From the NCBI GenBank assembly GCA_015501585.1, contig JADNRY010000026.1, positions 248,001 through 312,000 on the forward strand: a stretch of 64,000 nt of DNA. The letters are read 5' to 3'. The notes beneath the pieces are model-generated. The model searched no databases. It worked only from the letters and a program-made list of their open reading frames with translations, and was not told the DNA's origin. The position numbers were made by a program, and so were the translations under genes. This DNA comes from Rhodocollybia butyracea. Lineage: Eukaryota; Basidiomycota; Agaricomycetes; Agaricales; Omphalotaceae. Positions 27,164 to 37,946 of the stretch are shown piece by piece (position 1 is the first letter of the stretch; each line of letters begins with the position of its first letter).

Positions 27164-27276
27164 GTTGTACTATATGCCTGAAAATTCAGTCAATTCATAG
27201 CAAGATGCGAATGCAAGAGTAGATACCTTAGAAACTTGGTCCTAGAGATTTTGAAGATTTCTCGGTATACAAGCTG

Positions 27277-27288
27277 CCTTTTATAAGG
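27277..27288 (-). promoter_or_regulatory. TATA box of secreted protein 2
   Basis: CCTTATAAAAGG on the minus strand at the position equivalent to that of paralogue 1. Confidence 0.65.
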
Positions 27289-28485
27289 GTTGAAGTCAAC
27301 TGCATGGCTGTCCACATTCGCGATGTATACCTGCCGTCGAAGAAATCCTTGCCGACAAGTTGTAACTTGATTTTTTTAGTGCATCGTCCGACCTTCTTTC
27401 TTGACGCAATGGGAAACTTTACTTGCACTTGTTGAAACCGAAGATGCTTCTCGGTGTACTCCGATCCAGATCCTGTCAACTTTTCAGATCGCGGGGAAGA
27501 TGTTTATCGCTTAGAATTGAGACTGGTGTGTTCTGAAATCCGATAAAAACCATCTGGACCGTCTGTGATAACCAAGCACATGTGTTGAACGTTTACACCA
27601 GGGACTACCGGGAGGGCACTTACTTCCCCATGCAATTCTGAAGTAACTCCTTCCTTAATTCCGCACCACAAAGCTATGCAAGATTGAAAAAACTCACATC
27701 AAATAACACGCTATGAATTTATCGCGAAATTACGCTAAGGGATAGACAATTTTGTTGATAATCAGGTATCTTCGCGTAAATTCATCGTAAAAGCGGCCTG
27801 TGAATGATGGGCTAATGACATCAGTTCTAAATATGCGAATTTTGAATATCCGTTCCTGAGATGAGTTTGACTGTTGTGACTCGGTAAGGTTAGGTTTATT
27901 ACCGGCTCAAGACCAAGTGCTGTTAGGCCGATATCTTGAAAACCTACCTGATGTGTTACATAGGACCTATATCAACGTCTTGGGAGCCGAATTTTTGCAA
28001 TCTAGACGATCTCACCAAGAGCTTGCTATGGCCCCTGTAGCGGCAGATCCATCTAATGAAGGAGCGACCAAAAGTCCAAGAAATAAAGTCAAGTCATCAA
28101 GTAACTACCTATAATGATCGATCCCACTGAATCTACTGACACTCCTAAAATCAGGCCACGCTCTGCGGAACGGTCTGTACGTGCTTACTCGATGCCGAAT
28201 TGGGGTCATCGATGAGGGAAGGGAAAGAGCAGGGTGAGGTTCAACTGGCTCTCCGTTGGCCATTAACCTGTAGTGTTCCAGGGAGCAAACCAAAAACCTG
28301 CGGTAGCTGTGTAACAACGGGTTCCAACTCAGTAGTGCGTGTTGGCATCACCACATCTGGTTTATAAAGCTTAAAGATTGCGTCGAGGCAACATGAGTGA
28401 ACCCGGTCTTCAATATCCCCGGAGATATTCGAAGATAGAAAGCAGCCTGAGAGGCAGGAAATGTAGGTCTTACTATTTCGTTGTC

Positions 28486-29697
28486 CTAAGTACAAACAAT
28501 ATTCACCAGGGTCTCCAGAAACGCCTTTGGCTGGTCCCAATGTACGAAATGGTTCTCTCCATCCATACGCACAAATCGAATCACTTTTCCGGAGTCCTTC
28601 ATCTTATTCCGGTACTCCGCATACCTACGCTTTGTCTCGATCTCGGCCCATGCAGAAATCCATATCGTTTGTGAAGTACCAAGATAGGTTATCGGAACTT
28701 TTGTGGCGGCGCGCGCGCTAGGGGTCTCGGGGAACAAGATCTGCTGGGCTAGGTGCGAGAAGCCTGATTGCATAGGCGGAGAAGTCCTGTTTGAAGCATT
28801 GGTATCCGTCATCTATGGAAGATGTATTGACCTACATTGCGGCCTCTCTCATCAAGGGTCTCAGCTCCATGCACTTTTCCAAATCGTCTTCTGTCAAAAC
28901 GGTCACCTTCTCGCCCTTGTTTCGCTTATCCAAATCGTGGATACTGGGACGACTTTTGGCATCGGAGGTTAATCTGCCGTGATCAAAGTATGAACAGGTC
29001 CAGGTTACGTAGGATTGCAGCATAGCGTCGAGCGTATCATTGGCGGGATCCAGCCATGGAACATAGTTCGTAGTATCCAGTGGGAGGGTGTAGCCAAAGG
29101 TGGTATAAGGCGGGTCTAGGAGAAGTATTAAGCGAAATAGAAATATCCAGATGATATCAATTGTTACCAAATAGAATGATACTTTTCAGATATTGCTCAA
29201 CAAACGCATCTTCAGCGTCCGAAATCAACGACAAAACGATCTGTGCCCCTAAACTCCACCCCACGATTGCCAAGCCTCCACTGTTCTTATCCAAAGCGAT
29301 AGGAGGAATGCGTTCTTTTTCGATAAACTCCTTGAGAAACTCTACAAGCTCGGCTCTCAGGTCGTCAAGGAAGGATTTTTGCCCAGATGACATGGCGACT
29401 AATTCGGCGGAGGTCAATGGTGTGGATCCGGCGTAGTCTCTCCGGTTGAGGGCTATCGTTCTGAGATTAAAGCTATGCGCATATGAATGTAGTTTGTTGA
29501 ATATATCTAGAACAGCGATTAAGCAGAGAATCGCATGAGGAGGAGAGTGATAGCGTACATCCATTGAAGCCCGCCCCATGTAACAACAAAACCGTCGTGT
29601 AGTCTGTAGAATTAGGAGGTGCCCCGCTGTCCGTGAAGGAAAACACGACGCCGTTTGAGATGGATTGGGTTTTCGAGCTCGCTGGAGAAGTTTCCAT
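28486..29697 (-). CDS. Alpha/beta-hydrolase fold protein, 4 exons
   Basis: Exons in coding order 29559-29697, 29168-29506, 28836-29115 and 28486-28786 join in phase (1059 nt, 352 residues). The third intron (49 bp) removes an in-frame TAG. The N-terminal part has the HGAGFNG oxyanion-hole segment. The middle carries the nucleophile elbow GWSLG (Ser of the GxSxG motif), and the C-terminal part has the catalytic His in GENHFVHWD. This matches the agaric AB-hydrolase-1 family; an esterase, lipase or epoxide-hydrolase-like activity is possible but the substrate is unknown. No signal peptide. Its 3' end abuts the tandem duplication. Confidence 0.9.
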
Positions 29698-30812
29698 GGC
29701 TATGATTCGAGTTCAACCTGCTGATTAAAGTTCTGGTCTAAGGGCTACTGGGTTAAATGTCGGGGACTTTTGTCATCCGAATAGTTCGCCAGATTGATGC
29801 ATCCTGGGAAGCACATCCTGTAAAAGGTGAAGACTGGCATAAATTGATCGTAGTGTTTGATCAAATTGCCTTCCCTTCCTCTACGGTCATGTCAAAGCTG
29901 CCATTTCCTCGATGCTGGGTCGAATGCCATATAATAATGCCTTTCGTCGTCATGGGGTATGAAATGTTTTGTGTTGAAGTGTTCTTTGGTCCCTGAAAGG
30001 GGGAACTTTCGTCGAAACCGATAAAATGAAATCAGTAGACCTGAACAACCAACGTTCCCGAGTTCCCAAGCTCGATAATGCAATTTGTCGTGCGCTGAAA
30101 AGGCCATTGGAGAATTCTGCACTGTCATTGTGAAGCTGGAAGCTGGAAGGTTGATAATGACAGTGAGCGGCAGCAGAGAAAGAGCTCTTGACTTTTGGAT
30201 GGCATGTTCCAGAGCACGTGACAGTGGATGACTCATTTATTTGGCACAATAGACTCTAGAGTTTGCGAGCGTTGATCCCTGCAGAGGAGGCCAAATATGT
30301 TTCTGCTTCAGCCCACCGGTTCCACCCATTTATCGAACGCTTTCTGCCAGTCCTTCAATGGCTTTCAATAGCCATGGACTTCCTCTTTGAACTCTTTCAA
30401 TGGTTTCCATATTCCTTTAACTCTCGACATGTTAACTTGCGTTCGGCGTCTGATTTGCGCAAGGCATTCAAGAAAGGGATGTTTCAAGATGTTGCAACTA
30501 CATACTTGATGACTGGTATAACCCCTGTCAGGGTTGAACGAAGCTCATTTCTTTTCATAACCCCCACTCAACTCCAACAAGTTACTTACCTTGTGAATAG
30601 GGTTGAACCTTGGACGTATTGAATGGGGACGCGAAGTAAGGCTCTGAACAACGAACGAAATCATCCTTCCAGCTTGTCATCCGATCTCAACGCGAAAACC
30701 TATGCGAATCCAAATCACAGCTCAGATCTACAATTACTCTACCTGGTCTCCCTTGTTTGTCTTTACACCTCCTCGGCGTTCGCGTGACATCGAAGTCGAA
30801 CAAAATTCTAAA
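29698..30812. other. Intergenic, no supported gene
   Basis: A minus-strand ORF at 29892-30236 (114 codons, MTVQNSPMAF region) and a plus-strand ORF at 30263-30622 have no recognisable domain or splice partners. They are left as possible relics. Confidence 0.4.
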
Positions 30813-32096
30813 TTACCATTGGAGAATGTTGAATACAGAGTACACAGTACGCAATGTGATAATATGAACATCAAGAACAGAGAAACAAAGCACACAAATC
30901 TCCTTGGACCTTACTTTTTCTGGTGGCGAAGCCGCCCGCTCTGCTTGAACCCATGCCGGTGCGGCTTCTTCAACCCATGCCGGTGAAGCCGCACACTCTA
31001 CTTCAACCCATGCCGGAGAAGCCGTGACAGGCTCTGCTTCAACGCATGCCGGCGAAGCCGCAGGCTCTGGCTTAGGCCCACTATAATAACTTGACCCAAA
31101 TAACGATGGTGGCGTAGCAGTTAATGTATCAGAAGCAGCTTGGGGGCCGTATTTGGGAGGTGTACCAGGTTTTGACAAGGGATAATCAACAATCTCTTCG
31201 ACATCATCAGCCTTGAGCTTGGATTCGGGAAATTCATCCACTATTGCCGCCGAAAAATCGATAGTAACCGCCATCCTTTCACTCCCCAAGATCCATTTGA
31301 AAGCACCACCCCAAGGGGAAGGTCGCAGACGATCTCGTAGCGCCGTAAGCCTAAGGGTGGTCGAAAGACCAAGCCTATAGACATCAGCTTCCGTGAAAGA
31401 TTGAGCACGTTGCAATATCTCATTGAACGCGGGGGCAAGCCAAGCAGGTATATCATATGTCCTTGCAATTACGACCTTGTCGACGGGGTCGATGCTGGGT
31501 AGCGCTTCGATGGCAGAGATGGCATGAGCACTGACTGCTTCCATTTTCCATTTCTTCGCGAGTTTCAACACTGAAGTCCACTGCGAAAGGGATAGAACTT
31601 CTGGTTCGGCGTTGAAGCGGTTTCTATGTGAAATCGGTAAGTTGTCTTCTGGAAAGTGGCTCCAAGAGCCTTTGTTGAGACTCACGGAGGACAGATAACT
31701 CTTAAAAGTTGTCGGAAGTCATCATGCGATATTCCATTGCCAAGGGAGATGGGACAGTTTTCTGAAGAACCATCTTGATCTGGGTTCATCGGATATTCCA
31801 TCATCTCCTCAAAGGTTCTAGATTCGGCGGCAAGGAACTGCATTGGGATCTGGAAGTAATGATCTTCTACCTGGGGAGTTAAAGCAATGATTGAGCGCAA
31901 TATTGGAATCTGAAGTTGACGATGTACGCACCAAGAAAATTTTACAATTGTAGTAATATGCATTGTCTCGGTATCTGTTCAAGGATTTCAGTGCGTTTTT
32001 TGGTGTGCCCAAGTCGGTAATTTCGGTGGGAGCTATAGAAATTGCCGGAGTAGCTGAGCGACTTTCGACCGCCGAGGTGAATTTGGGCTTTTTCAT
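30813..32096 (-). CDS. BTB/POZ-domain protein, copy A
   Basis: Exons in coding order 31932-32096, 31686-31870 and 30813-31623 keep one frame (1161 nt, 386 residues). Exon 2 starts inside the BTB fold (VEDHYFQIP; FLAAESRTFEEMM) and exon 3 continues with a conserved helical region (LSLSQWTSVLKLAKKWKM; TYDIPAWLAPAFNEIL). This is the architecture of the large agaric BTB family, presumed dimerisation or Cullin-3 adaptors; no partner can be inferred. The C-terminal tail carries four imperfect copies of an AxPAWVE/Q unit, absent from copies B and C. ATG at 32094-32096, with a TATA-like box at 32156-32165. Confidence 0.82.
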
Positions 32097-32155
32097 GGAC
32101 TTGATCTGAAGGAGGAAGGAGAGTTCTGAACGACGAAGCAAAAATGGCAAGAGTC

Positions 32156-32165
32156 TTTATAAATA
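32156..32165 (-). promoter_or_regulatory. TATA-like box of BTB copy A
   Basis: TATTTATAAA on the minus strand about 60 bp upstream of the start codon. A comparable box precedes copy C. Confidence 0.5.
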
Positions 32166-32433
32166 AACACACGACAAAGCCTTAAGGCTGTCAGCTGCGC
32201 ATTGCGCAACCAGGAGGTTCTACACGACCTTTGATCAAGTTAACTGCTGTGACTTTGGGTCCTGGTTCATTCAGGAGTGATTGGACTCTTCGAGTAAGTA
32301 CTGCGATATCTAACTTACTAACTTAACAATGCCACTCTGCGTCATTTTCGAGGATGATGGACTTGAGTCCTGCAGCGCTCATCCTTTGACTGTTGAGCAG
32401 AGTATGTGTACAGAGAAAACTTGAATGCAGAGT

Positions 32434-33128
32434 CACTACGCCAGCGTCAAAAAATATCGGGCGAAATTATCGCCGAAAGTATTGTTGTAATTACTTACCT
32501 TTTTCAATAAGAATTACGGTTGAAAAATCTTATGAAAAATACATTGTAATTGATTGTCTTTTTCTTTTGAAATTTCGCCGGTAATCAATTGTATATTTCG
32601 CTCGAAAAAGGCAATGAGATTACTTATCTATTTCGCTCGTGATTAATTAAAAATTTCGAGCGAAATTTTTACAAGGTAATAACTGGAAGTTCGGTCATGT
32701 GATGTACATCTGACAATACTTTAGGCGGATATGAGGGCAGAACTGGATGGAGGTGTAGTTATTTTATGTCTGGAGTTTTGTTCTGACGACTGGCACGGCC
32801 ATACATATACAGTATCCCGTAAGTCGCGTTCAAAGACAGGAAGTGTTGTCCAATACAGATCACATGACCGAACTTCCAGTTATTACCTTGTAAAAATTTC
32901 GCTCGAAATTTTTAATTAATCACGAGCGAAATAGATAGGTAATCTCATTGCCTTTTTCGAGCGAAATATACAATTGATTACCGGCGAAATTTCAAAAGAA
33001 AAAGACAATCAATTACAATGTATTTTTCATAAGATTTTTCAACCGTAATTCTTATTGAAAAAGGTAAGTAATTACAACAATACTTTCGGCGATAATTTCG
33101 CCCGATATTTTTTGACGCTGGCGCAGTG
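32434..33128. mobile_element. 695-bp foldback element with CACTA-type ends
   Basis: Two nearly perfect 270-bp inverted repeats (32434-32703 and 32859-33128) flank a 155-bp centre. The outer ends read CACTACGCC and, inverted, CACTGCGCC, and a 3-bp AGT lies on each side (32431-32433 and 33129-33131). CACTA termini with 3-bp target duplications define the CACTA/EnSpm superfamily, so a non-autonomous derivative is likely. It encodes no transposase. It sits just downstream of BTB gene B, in sequence whose uninterrupted equivalent can be read after BTB gene C at about 39785. Confidence 0.75.
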
Positions 33129-33245
33129 AGTACAGAGTACAGAGTATGCAGTGTTATGATATGAACATCAAGACCAGATAAACAGAGCGGAAAATAATGC
33201 AAATTGACGCCGGCCTGAATCTTATCGTCTACCTTTTCTTTCCTT

Positions 33246-33614
33246 TGTAAACTAGTCAATACGATCCCAGTGATACTTCGAGTAAATCAACTCGTTATTA
33301 ATAAGTAACTATACCTGTAAACTAGTCAATACGATCTAAAGTGATTAAACTAATCAGTAAACTAGATAACAGGTAAGTAAGAAAGATACGCACCCCAGTG
33401 ATACTTCGAGTAAATCAACTGGGGTGTTAAGTCAAACAAAGTACAGATTAAATACGCCTGCGTGGTAAATAGATATCGCGAAGAAAATAAAAGGAATAAA
33501 GTTATACTTTTTTGGAATAAGGAAGACCAAGGGAGTAGGGATCATCCCTATACTTATCCCGGGGATGAACACGGTCGCGGGACTCCTTCTACCGGACCGC
33601 ACAGATCTACGACA
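33246..33614 (-). repeat. Copia 3' LTR
   Basis: 369 bp, TGT...ACA on either strand, matching 37947-38315. It contains two internal direct repeats: a 21-bp unit beginning TGTAAACTAG and a unit around CAGTGATACTTCGAG. Confidence 0.95.
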
Positions 33615-33625
33615 CTCCCCTAGTC
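33615..33625 (-). other. Copia polypurine tract
   Basis: On the minus strand GACTAGGGGAG immediately precedes the 3' LTR, the expected position of the plus-strand primer. Confidence 0.75.
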
Positions 33626-35323
33626 CCGCGCATCGTCGTTCTCCATGCCCATCTTCTCTACGATCCTCCTATGAAGTGTTGTTCCCAGCGGTTTTGTCAA
33701 AATATCAGCCAGATTATCTTCGGATGGGACGTAGTGAATTTTGACCTCCCCCTTCTCCACGAGGTCACGGAGGAAATGGTATCGAATGTCGATGTGCTTT
33801 ACACGCTGGTGGAAACGGGGGTTCTCCGAAATAGCTATTGCGCTCTTATTGTCAGCGTAGAGGTCGGAAGGAAGTTCTGGGGGATATCCTATCTCGGATA
33901 AGAAGCTGTGGATCCATTTCGCTTGTTGAGCGCCTTTCCCATAGGCTATATATTCGGATTCAGTAGTCGAAATTGAAACAACGTCTTGCCTTTTTGACAT
34001 CCAGAAGACCGGCCCTCCAGCGAGCATAGTCAGGACTCCAGATACAGACCGACGAGTGTCAATACATGCCGCGTGATTGGCATCTCCGTAGGTGAGAGGT
34101 TTCAGCCCGTCCTTCAGCCGTCGGAAGGTGATACCGAGATGTTTCGTTCCAACGATATATCGCAACAGGTGGACCAATGCGTGCCAATGAGCTACTCCCG
34201 GATCCTGGGAGAATCTCGAGAGGTCGTTAGTCTCGTAGGCCATGTCGGGGCGGCATGCTCCCTGCCCAAATTGAATGCCTCCAAGAATTTCGCTGTATGG
34301 CTTGTCCCGCATGAAATGACGATCTTCTTCAGTCTTTGGAGACTGTTCCTTCGAAAGTGTAAGGCCGGGAGGATAGGGAGTAGGCTTGGGTTTCAGATCC
34401 TGCATACCGTACTTCGTGAGTAGCTGATCCCAGTACGCTGGCATAGATAGGGTGGCCGTCCCAGCTTCCCGGTCGTGTACAAGTCTCATACCGAGAGCGA
34501 ACTGCACAGTGTCGGTTTCTTTGATCCGGTACTTCTCCCCGATCTCTTCTTTAGCTCTAGTCATCTCTTCTCTCGATGAAGATCCCCCCAATGTGTCATC
34601 GGTATATGTGCCAGTCATAGTCTCCCCCGAATCTGATTTCCTCGACCTCACGCACTGATCTGCTTGTGAACGACTGTACCCAAGTTCCTTGTACGTCCCA
34701 TCCAACTTCTTCCACCAGTTTCTACCTGCCTGCATCGACCCATACAATGACTTCTTCATTCGCATTACCTTCCCAGATCCTCGTCCCTCGAAGCCTTCAG
34801 GAGGGCGAACATACATCTCTTCCTTCATTTCTGCATTCAAGTAAGCTGAGGCGAAATCGATCTGCCAAATAAAGTATCCGAGAGACACCCATACTGCAAT
34901 GAGGATTCTAAGTGACTCGAATCTGAGAACTGCTGCAAATACTTCGAAGAAATCCACTCCTTCAACCTGCTTTCCTCCATTAACGACCAATCTAGCCTTC
35001 TCGTCTACTATGTTTCCCGAACCATTTAACTTGTGTGCGAAGACCCAAAGCGGGTTCAGAATGGTGGCGCCAGGGGGTGGATCCTGTAGCTCGCCGAAGA
35101 CGTCGAATTCCTTCATTCGTTGGATTTCTTTCTGTATTGCTGGCATCCATCGTTCCGGATCCTCCAAGGCTTTAGAATAGTTCTTCGGTACTGGTGGGAG
35201 TCCGACGGCTGAGAATGCTGCATTAAACGTTGAGTCTAACTCTGTTGGAAGACTGTCAGCTAGGCTCGTGAAGTTAGCACGAGGGCGTTTGGAAGTTGTG
35301 GGCCCAGTCTTGTCCTGTGTCAT
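33620..35323 (-). CDS. Copia reverse transcriptase/RNase H ORF
   Basis: 567-residue ORF. It has the Copia RT start (NPLWVFAHKLN, FVVWQ-like IWQIDFASAYLNAE), the catalytic YTDD box (most Copia elements have YVDD), and the RNase H block with GDANHAACIDTRRS, ADNKSAI and HIDIRYHFLRD, ending near DILTKPLG. It is the downstream part of the pol polyprotein and lies in a different frame from gag-integrase. Confidence 0.93.
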   Translation of the reverse strand: MTQDKTGPTTSKRPRANFTSLADSLPTELDSTFNAAFSAVGLPPVPKNYSKALEDPERWMPAIQKEIQRMKEFDVFGELQDPPPGATILNPLWVFAHKLNGSGNIVDEKARLVVNGGKQVEGVDFFEVFAAVLRFESLRILIAVWVSLGYFIWQIDFASAYLNAEMKEEMYVRPPEGFEGRGSGKVMRMKKSLYGSMQAGRNWWKKLDGTYKELGYSRSQADQCVRSRKSDSGETMTGTYTDDTLGGSSSREEMTRAKEEIGEKYRIKETDTVQFALGMRLVHDREAGTATLSMPAYWDQLLTKYGMQDLKPKPTPYPPGLTLSKEQSPKTEEDRHFMRDKPYSEILGGIQFGQGACRPDMAYETNDLSRFSQDPGVAHWHALVHLLRYIVGTKHLGITFRRLKDGLKPLTYGDANHAACIDTRRSVSGVLTMLAGGPVFWMSKRQDVVSISTTESEYIAYGKGAQQAKWIHSFLSEIGYPPELPSDLYADNKSAIAISENPRFHQRVKHIDIRYHFLRDLVEKGEVKIHYVPSEDNLADILTKPLGTTLHRRIVEKMGMENDDARD

Positions 35324-35510
35324 TTCCGTCTCGTTCTCGGTCCTCGAATTCTTTGCTGGCTACCGCGATTGCAGAAGGATTTTTACTGCGAAGAGAGCGG
35401 CGGAGCATAGGGGCCGGTTGTTCCTGGGAATTCTTGGCGGGAGTAACCGGAGTTTCGGCGCTAATGGGTTCGATCATTTCTTCTTCGACATCAGCTGGCC
35501 TCAGGGTTGC
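35274..35510 (-). pseudogene. Copia pol linker in a third frame
   Basis: Between the integrase stop and the reverse-transcriptase ORF a roughly 70-codon segment (RPADVEEEMIEPIS to NFQTPSC) is open only in an intermediate frame. Two frame shifts are thus needed to read through. These may be inactivating indels, sequencing errors or, less likely, programmed shifts. Confidence 0.65.
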
Positions 35511-37861
35511 GGTGTTGTCGAGTTCGTTGTCGAGTTCGCCGTCGTCTCTATACCCGACATCTCTCTCCCTCCAGCTGGTGGCAAGATAGCAGGAACCCTC
35601 TCGTCAAATGACACATCTCGGCTTGCAATGACTCGCCCAGAGGACAAATACAACAGATAGACTCCCCTTTCTCCATACCCAACCATCCTTCCAGGTACCG
35701 CGCGAGGATCCAACTTTCCTGGCTCACCATTTACAATCGTCGCCCATGCCATTACCCCCCAAGGCCGAAGGTGAGCCACGTCCATACGTCGCTTATACCA
35801 CAACTCAGCTGGTATCTTGAATCCAGTTCTACTCGTGGGCAAGAGATTTTCTGTGTACACAACATAGGCACATGCATAGGTCCAAAGATAAGGAGGGAGC
35901 CCGGATTCGACCAGAATAGTGCGAACATGGTCAAATGTTACGCCATGTTTCCGTTCAGCTACCCCGTTAGCAGCAGAGGAATATGCGGGGATGACTTCCA
36001 GTTTGATACCATTTTTCTCTGCCCAAGTCCGCCATAGGTCCCCAGTGAATTCTTTTCCTCCATCTACTCGCACAGCCAGGAGCTTCTCTCCTGTCTCATT
36101 TTCCGCCAATGTCTTGTACTTCGTCATGGCCGCAAGTGTCGATGTGGCCTCTTTATTCGGCAAGTAGTAATCCTTTGTCATAGCAGAATGCCCGTCGATG
36201 ATTGGCATAGAGTAGTAGAAGCCGCCTAGAGACCGAGTTCTCATCGGACCCGTCAAGTCGATATGGACTCGTTCCAGCAGTCTAGATTCCACTGAAGTTT
36301 TTCCATCGAATGGCCTCCTCTTCGCCTGTCCAATGTGGCATGGGCCACAGTCCGAAATATCTCCCCTGTCCCCTATGACCTTTAGACCATCTACCAAGCC
36401 CTTCTCAACAGCCATCTTTATCCTAGTGATTCCGGCGTGTCCGAATCTCCGATGCCATCCGTCCCAGTCCACTGGCCTGTTAAGCGATCGTACCGTCAAG
36501 GCAACCGCCATTGCTTGCTTCTCTTGTAGCTGGTATAACCCTCCAGATCCGTAGCCTGTCAAGAAGTGGGTTCCTTCAGGCGAGAAGAACTTTGCCATCC
36601 CCCTTCCGAAGACAATAGTCACTCCCTTGGCATCCAATTTCGAGATAGAGATCAGGTCAGATGATACTTTTGGTGCATGGAGGGCATTTTCGAACGTAAC
36701 TACCATGGTAGAACCGTCATCTCGTACAAAAGTTTTCTTGGCGCGTCCGTAGCCGATGACTTCCAAGGTGGTTGAGGCTTCCGAGGAGCGACTGACGCGG
36801 GAACATGGAGTATAAACAACAAAGTCAGACCTATCTCTGAAGAAATGGTCCGTGGCTCCCGAGTCGGCAAAGGTCTCCCCTATCGGTTTGTCCTTCATAA
36901 CTGATAGCGCAGCGTAGTGTTGTACAGGTTCTCCTATGGTGGCAGTTGCATTTGCCGATGATGATGGAGCGTTAGGCTGTCCAGATTCTTTCTTCCCTCG
37001 CCACCACGCAGGGTACTGCCCCTCCTTTCCGCCTCCCTTCCTGAAGCACTCTTCGGCTAGGTGACCTGTTCTCGAGCAGTTTGTACACTTCTTTTCGGGA
37101 TTCCTCGGAGATGATCCTTGTTTCTCGAGATGTTCGATTCGATTTTGGAGTGCTGCAATGAGGTTCGCTTGAGGCAAGTTCCCGCCAGAGATGGCTACGT
37201 CTGGGCGGTTACTGCTCCTTGAGTGTTGGTACGTGATATGCTGAATGATAGCGGAAGGGGAGGCGAAAGTGGTGGGGTTGGCCATGATGTTCTGCATAAT
37301 GGTATCAAAGGCGACGGTAGGGAAGGCAGCCAGGATTATTTCACGGAATATGGTGTCCGATACATCGTTCCCAGCGTCCAACGCTTCCTTCCTGAGCTCC
37401 CGGAACGTTTTGAAGAACCCGTCAAGAGTTTCATTGTCACGGAAGATGTGGTTCCGAAGTCGGCGCATGGCGTGAGTTTTGCGCATGTCGTCTGTTTTAC
37501 CGAATTCATTCGTCAGGTAGGCCATAACTTCAGTTGCGGTTTTGTTGTCCACATCCGGGACCATCGAAGGTAAATCCGACACATAGGCTTCAATCATCCC
37601 CTTCGCTCGGTCATTCCTAAACATCCACTCCCCCAGCGATGGAATTGTGGAGTATACTGGAGTTGGAGCAGGTTCTGGAGCTCCAGGGGTGAGAGCTGGT
37701 TTCGATATCGACCCATCTGTATAACCAATAATACCTTGGCTTCTAAGGGCGGTCTTTATTTTTCTTTCGATAGGTGCCCACGCCAGGCGTACACCTCCAT
37801 CGAACTTTTGGTCTTCGGGAACTTCGGGGATAGGCGGTGGGATCGCGCCGTTACTAGCCAT
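35501..37861 (-). CDS. Copia gag-protease-integrase ORF
   Basis: 786-residue ORF. The gag part (about 1-290) has a CCHC zinc knuckle at 259-272. The aspartic protease active site is DSGATDHF (catalytic Asp about 333). The integrase has the HHCC zinc finger (H470, H475, C505, C508) and the catalytic triad D535, D600, E636 with the expected 35-residue D-E spacing. The start at 37861 lies 85 bp inside the 5' LTR. The protein stops just after integrase, before the reverse-transcriptase frame. Confidence 0.95.
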   Translation of the reverse strand: MASNGAIPPPIPEVPEDQKFDGGVRLAWAPIERKIKTALRSQGIIGYTDGSISKPALTPGAPEPAPTPVYSTIPSLGEWMFRNDRAKGMIEAYVSDLPSMVPDVDNKTATEVMAYLTNEFGKTDDMRKTHAMRRLRNHIFRDNETLDGFFKTFRELRKEALDAGNDVSDTIFREIILAAFPTVAFDTIMQNIMANPTTFASPSAIIQHITYQHSRSSNRPDVAISGGNLPQANLIAALQNRIEHLEKQGSSPRNPEKKCTNCSRTGHLAEECFRKGGGKEGQYPAWWRGKKESGQPNAPSSSANATATIGEPVQHYAALSVMKDKPIGETFADSGATDHFFRDRSDFVVYTPCSRVSRSSEASTTLEVIGYGRAKKTFVRDDGSTMVVTFENALHAPKVSSDLISISKLDAKGVTIVFGRGMAKFFSPEGTHFLTGYGSGGLYQLQEKQAMAVALTVRSLNRPVDWDGWHRRFGHAGITRIKMAVEKGLVDGLKVIGDRGDISDCGPCHIGQAKRRPFDGKTSVESRLLERVHIDLTGPMRTRSLGGFYYSMPIIDGHSAMTKDYYLPNKEATSTLAAMTKYKTLAENETGEKLLAVRVDGGKEFTGDLWRTWAEKNGIKLEVIPAYSSAANGVAERKHGVTFDHVRTILVESGLPPYLWTYACAYVVYTENLLPTSRTGFKIPAELWYKRRMDVAHLRPWGVMAWATIVNGEPGKLDPRAVPGRMVGYGERGVYLLYLSSGRVIASRDVSFDERVPAILPPAGGREMSGIETTANSTTNSTTPQP

Positions 37862-37934
37862 TTCGTATTTCGGGTAAGTCTTGTTCTCGGTTTGGTGTTT
37901 TCAGTGATTATCGTTATTAATTTAGCAGGAGGCG

Positions 37935-37946
37935 GGGCCCATAACC
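37935..37946 (-). other. Copia primer-binding site (initiator-tRNA anticodon half)
   Basis: GGTTATGGGCCC on the minus strand directly abuts the 5' LTR. It is complementary to the GGGCCCAUAACC anticodon region of eukaryotic initiator tRNA-Met. Copia of Drosophila is known to prime from a 5' half of that tRNA, so the same mechanism is inferred here. Confidence 0.8.

Larger units (their letters stand above)
26507..28290. repeat. Tandem segmental duplication, right copy
   Basis: Second copy of the 24163-25990 segment, holding the second small secreted protein gene and its promoter. Confidence 0.8.

Noticed and set aside
29892..30249. Minus-strand ORFs of 99-114 codons with an MTVQNSPMAF segment
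   Set aside because: A small DUF-type protein was considered, but no motif was convincing and no partner exon was found.
32393..33259. Two ORFs encoding the same 40-odd residues on opposite strands
   Set aside because: They are the two arms of the foldback element read in mirror image, not protein genes.
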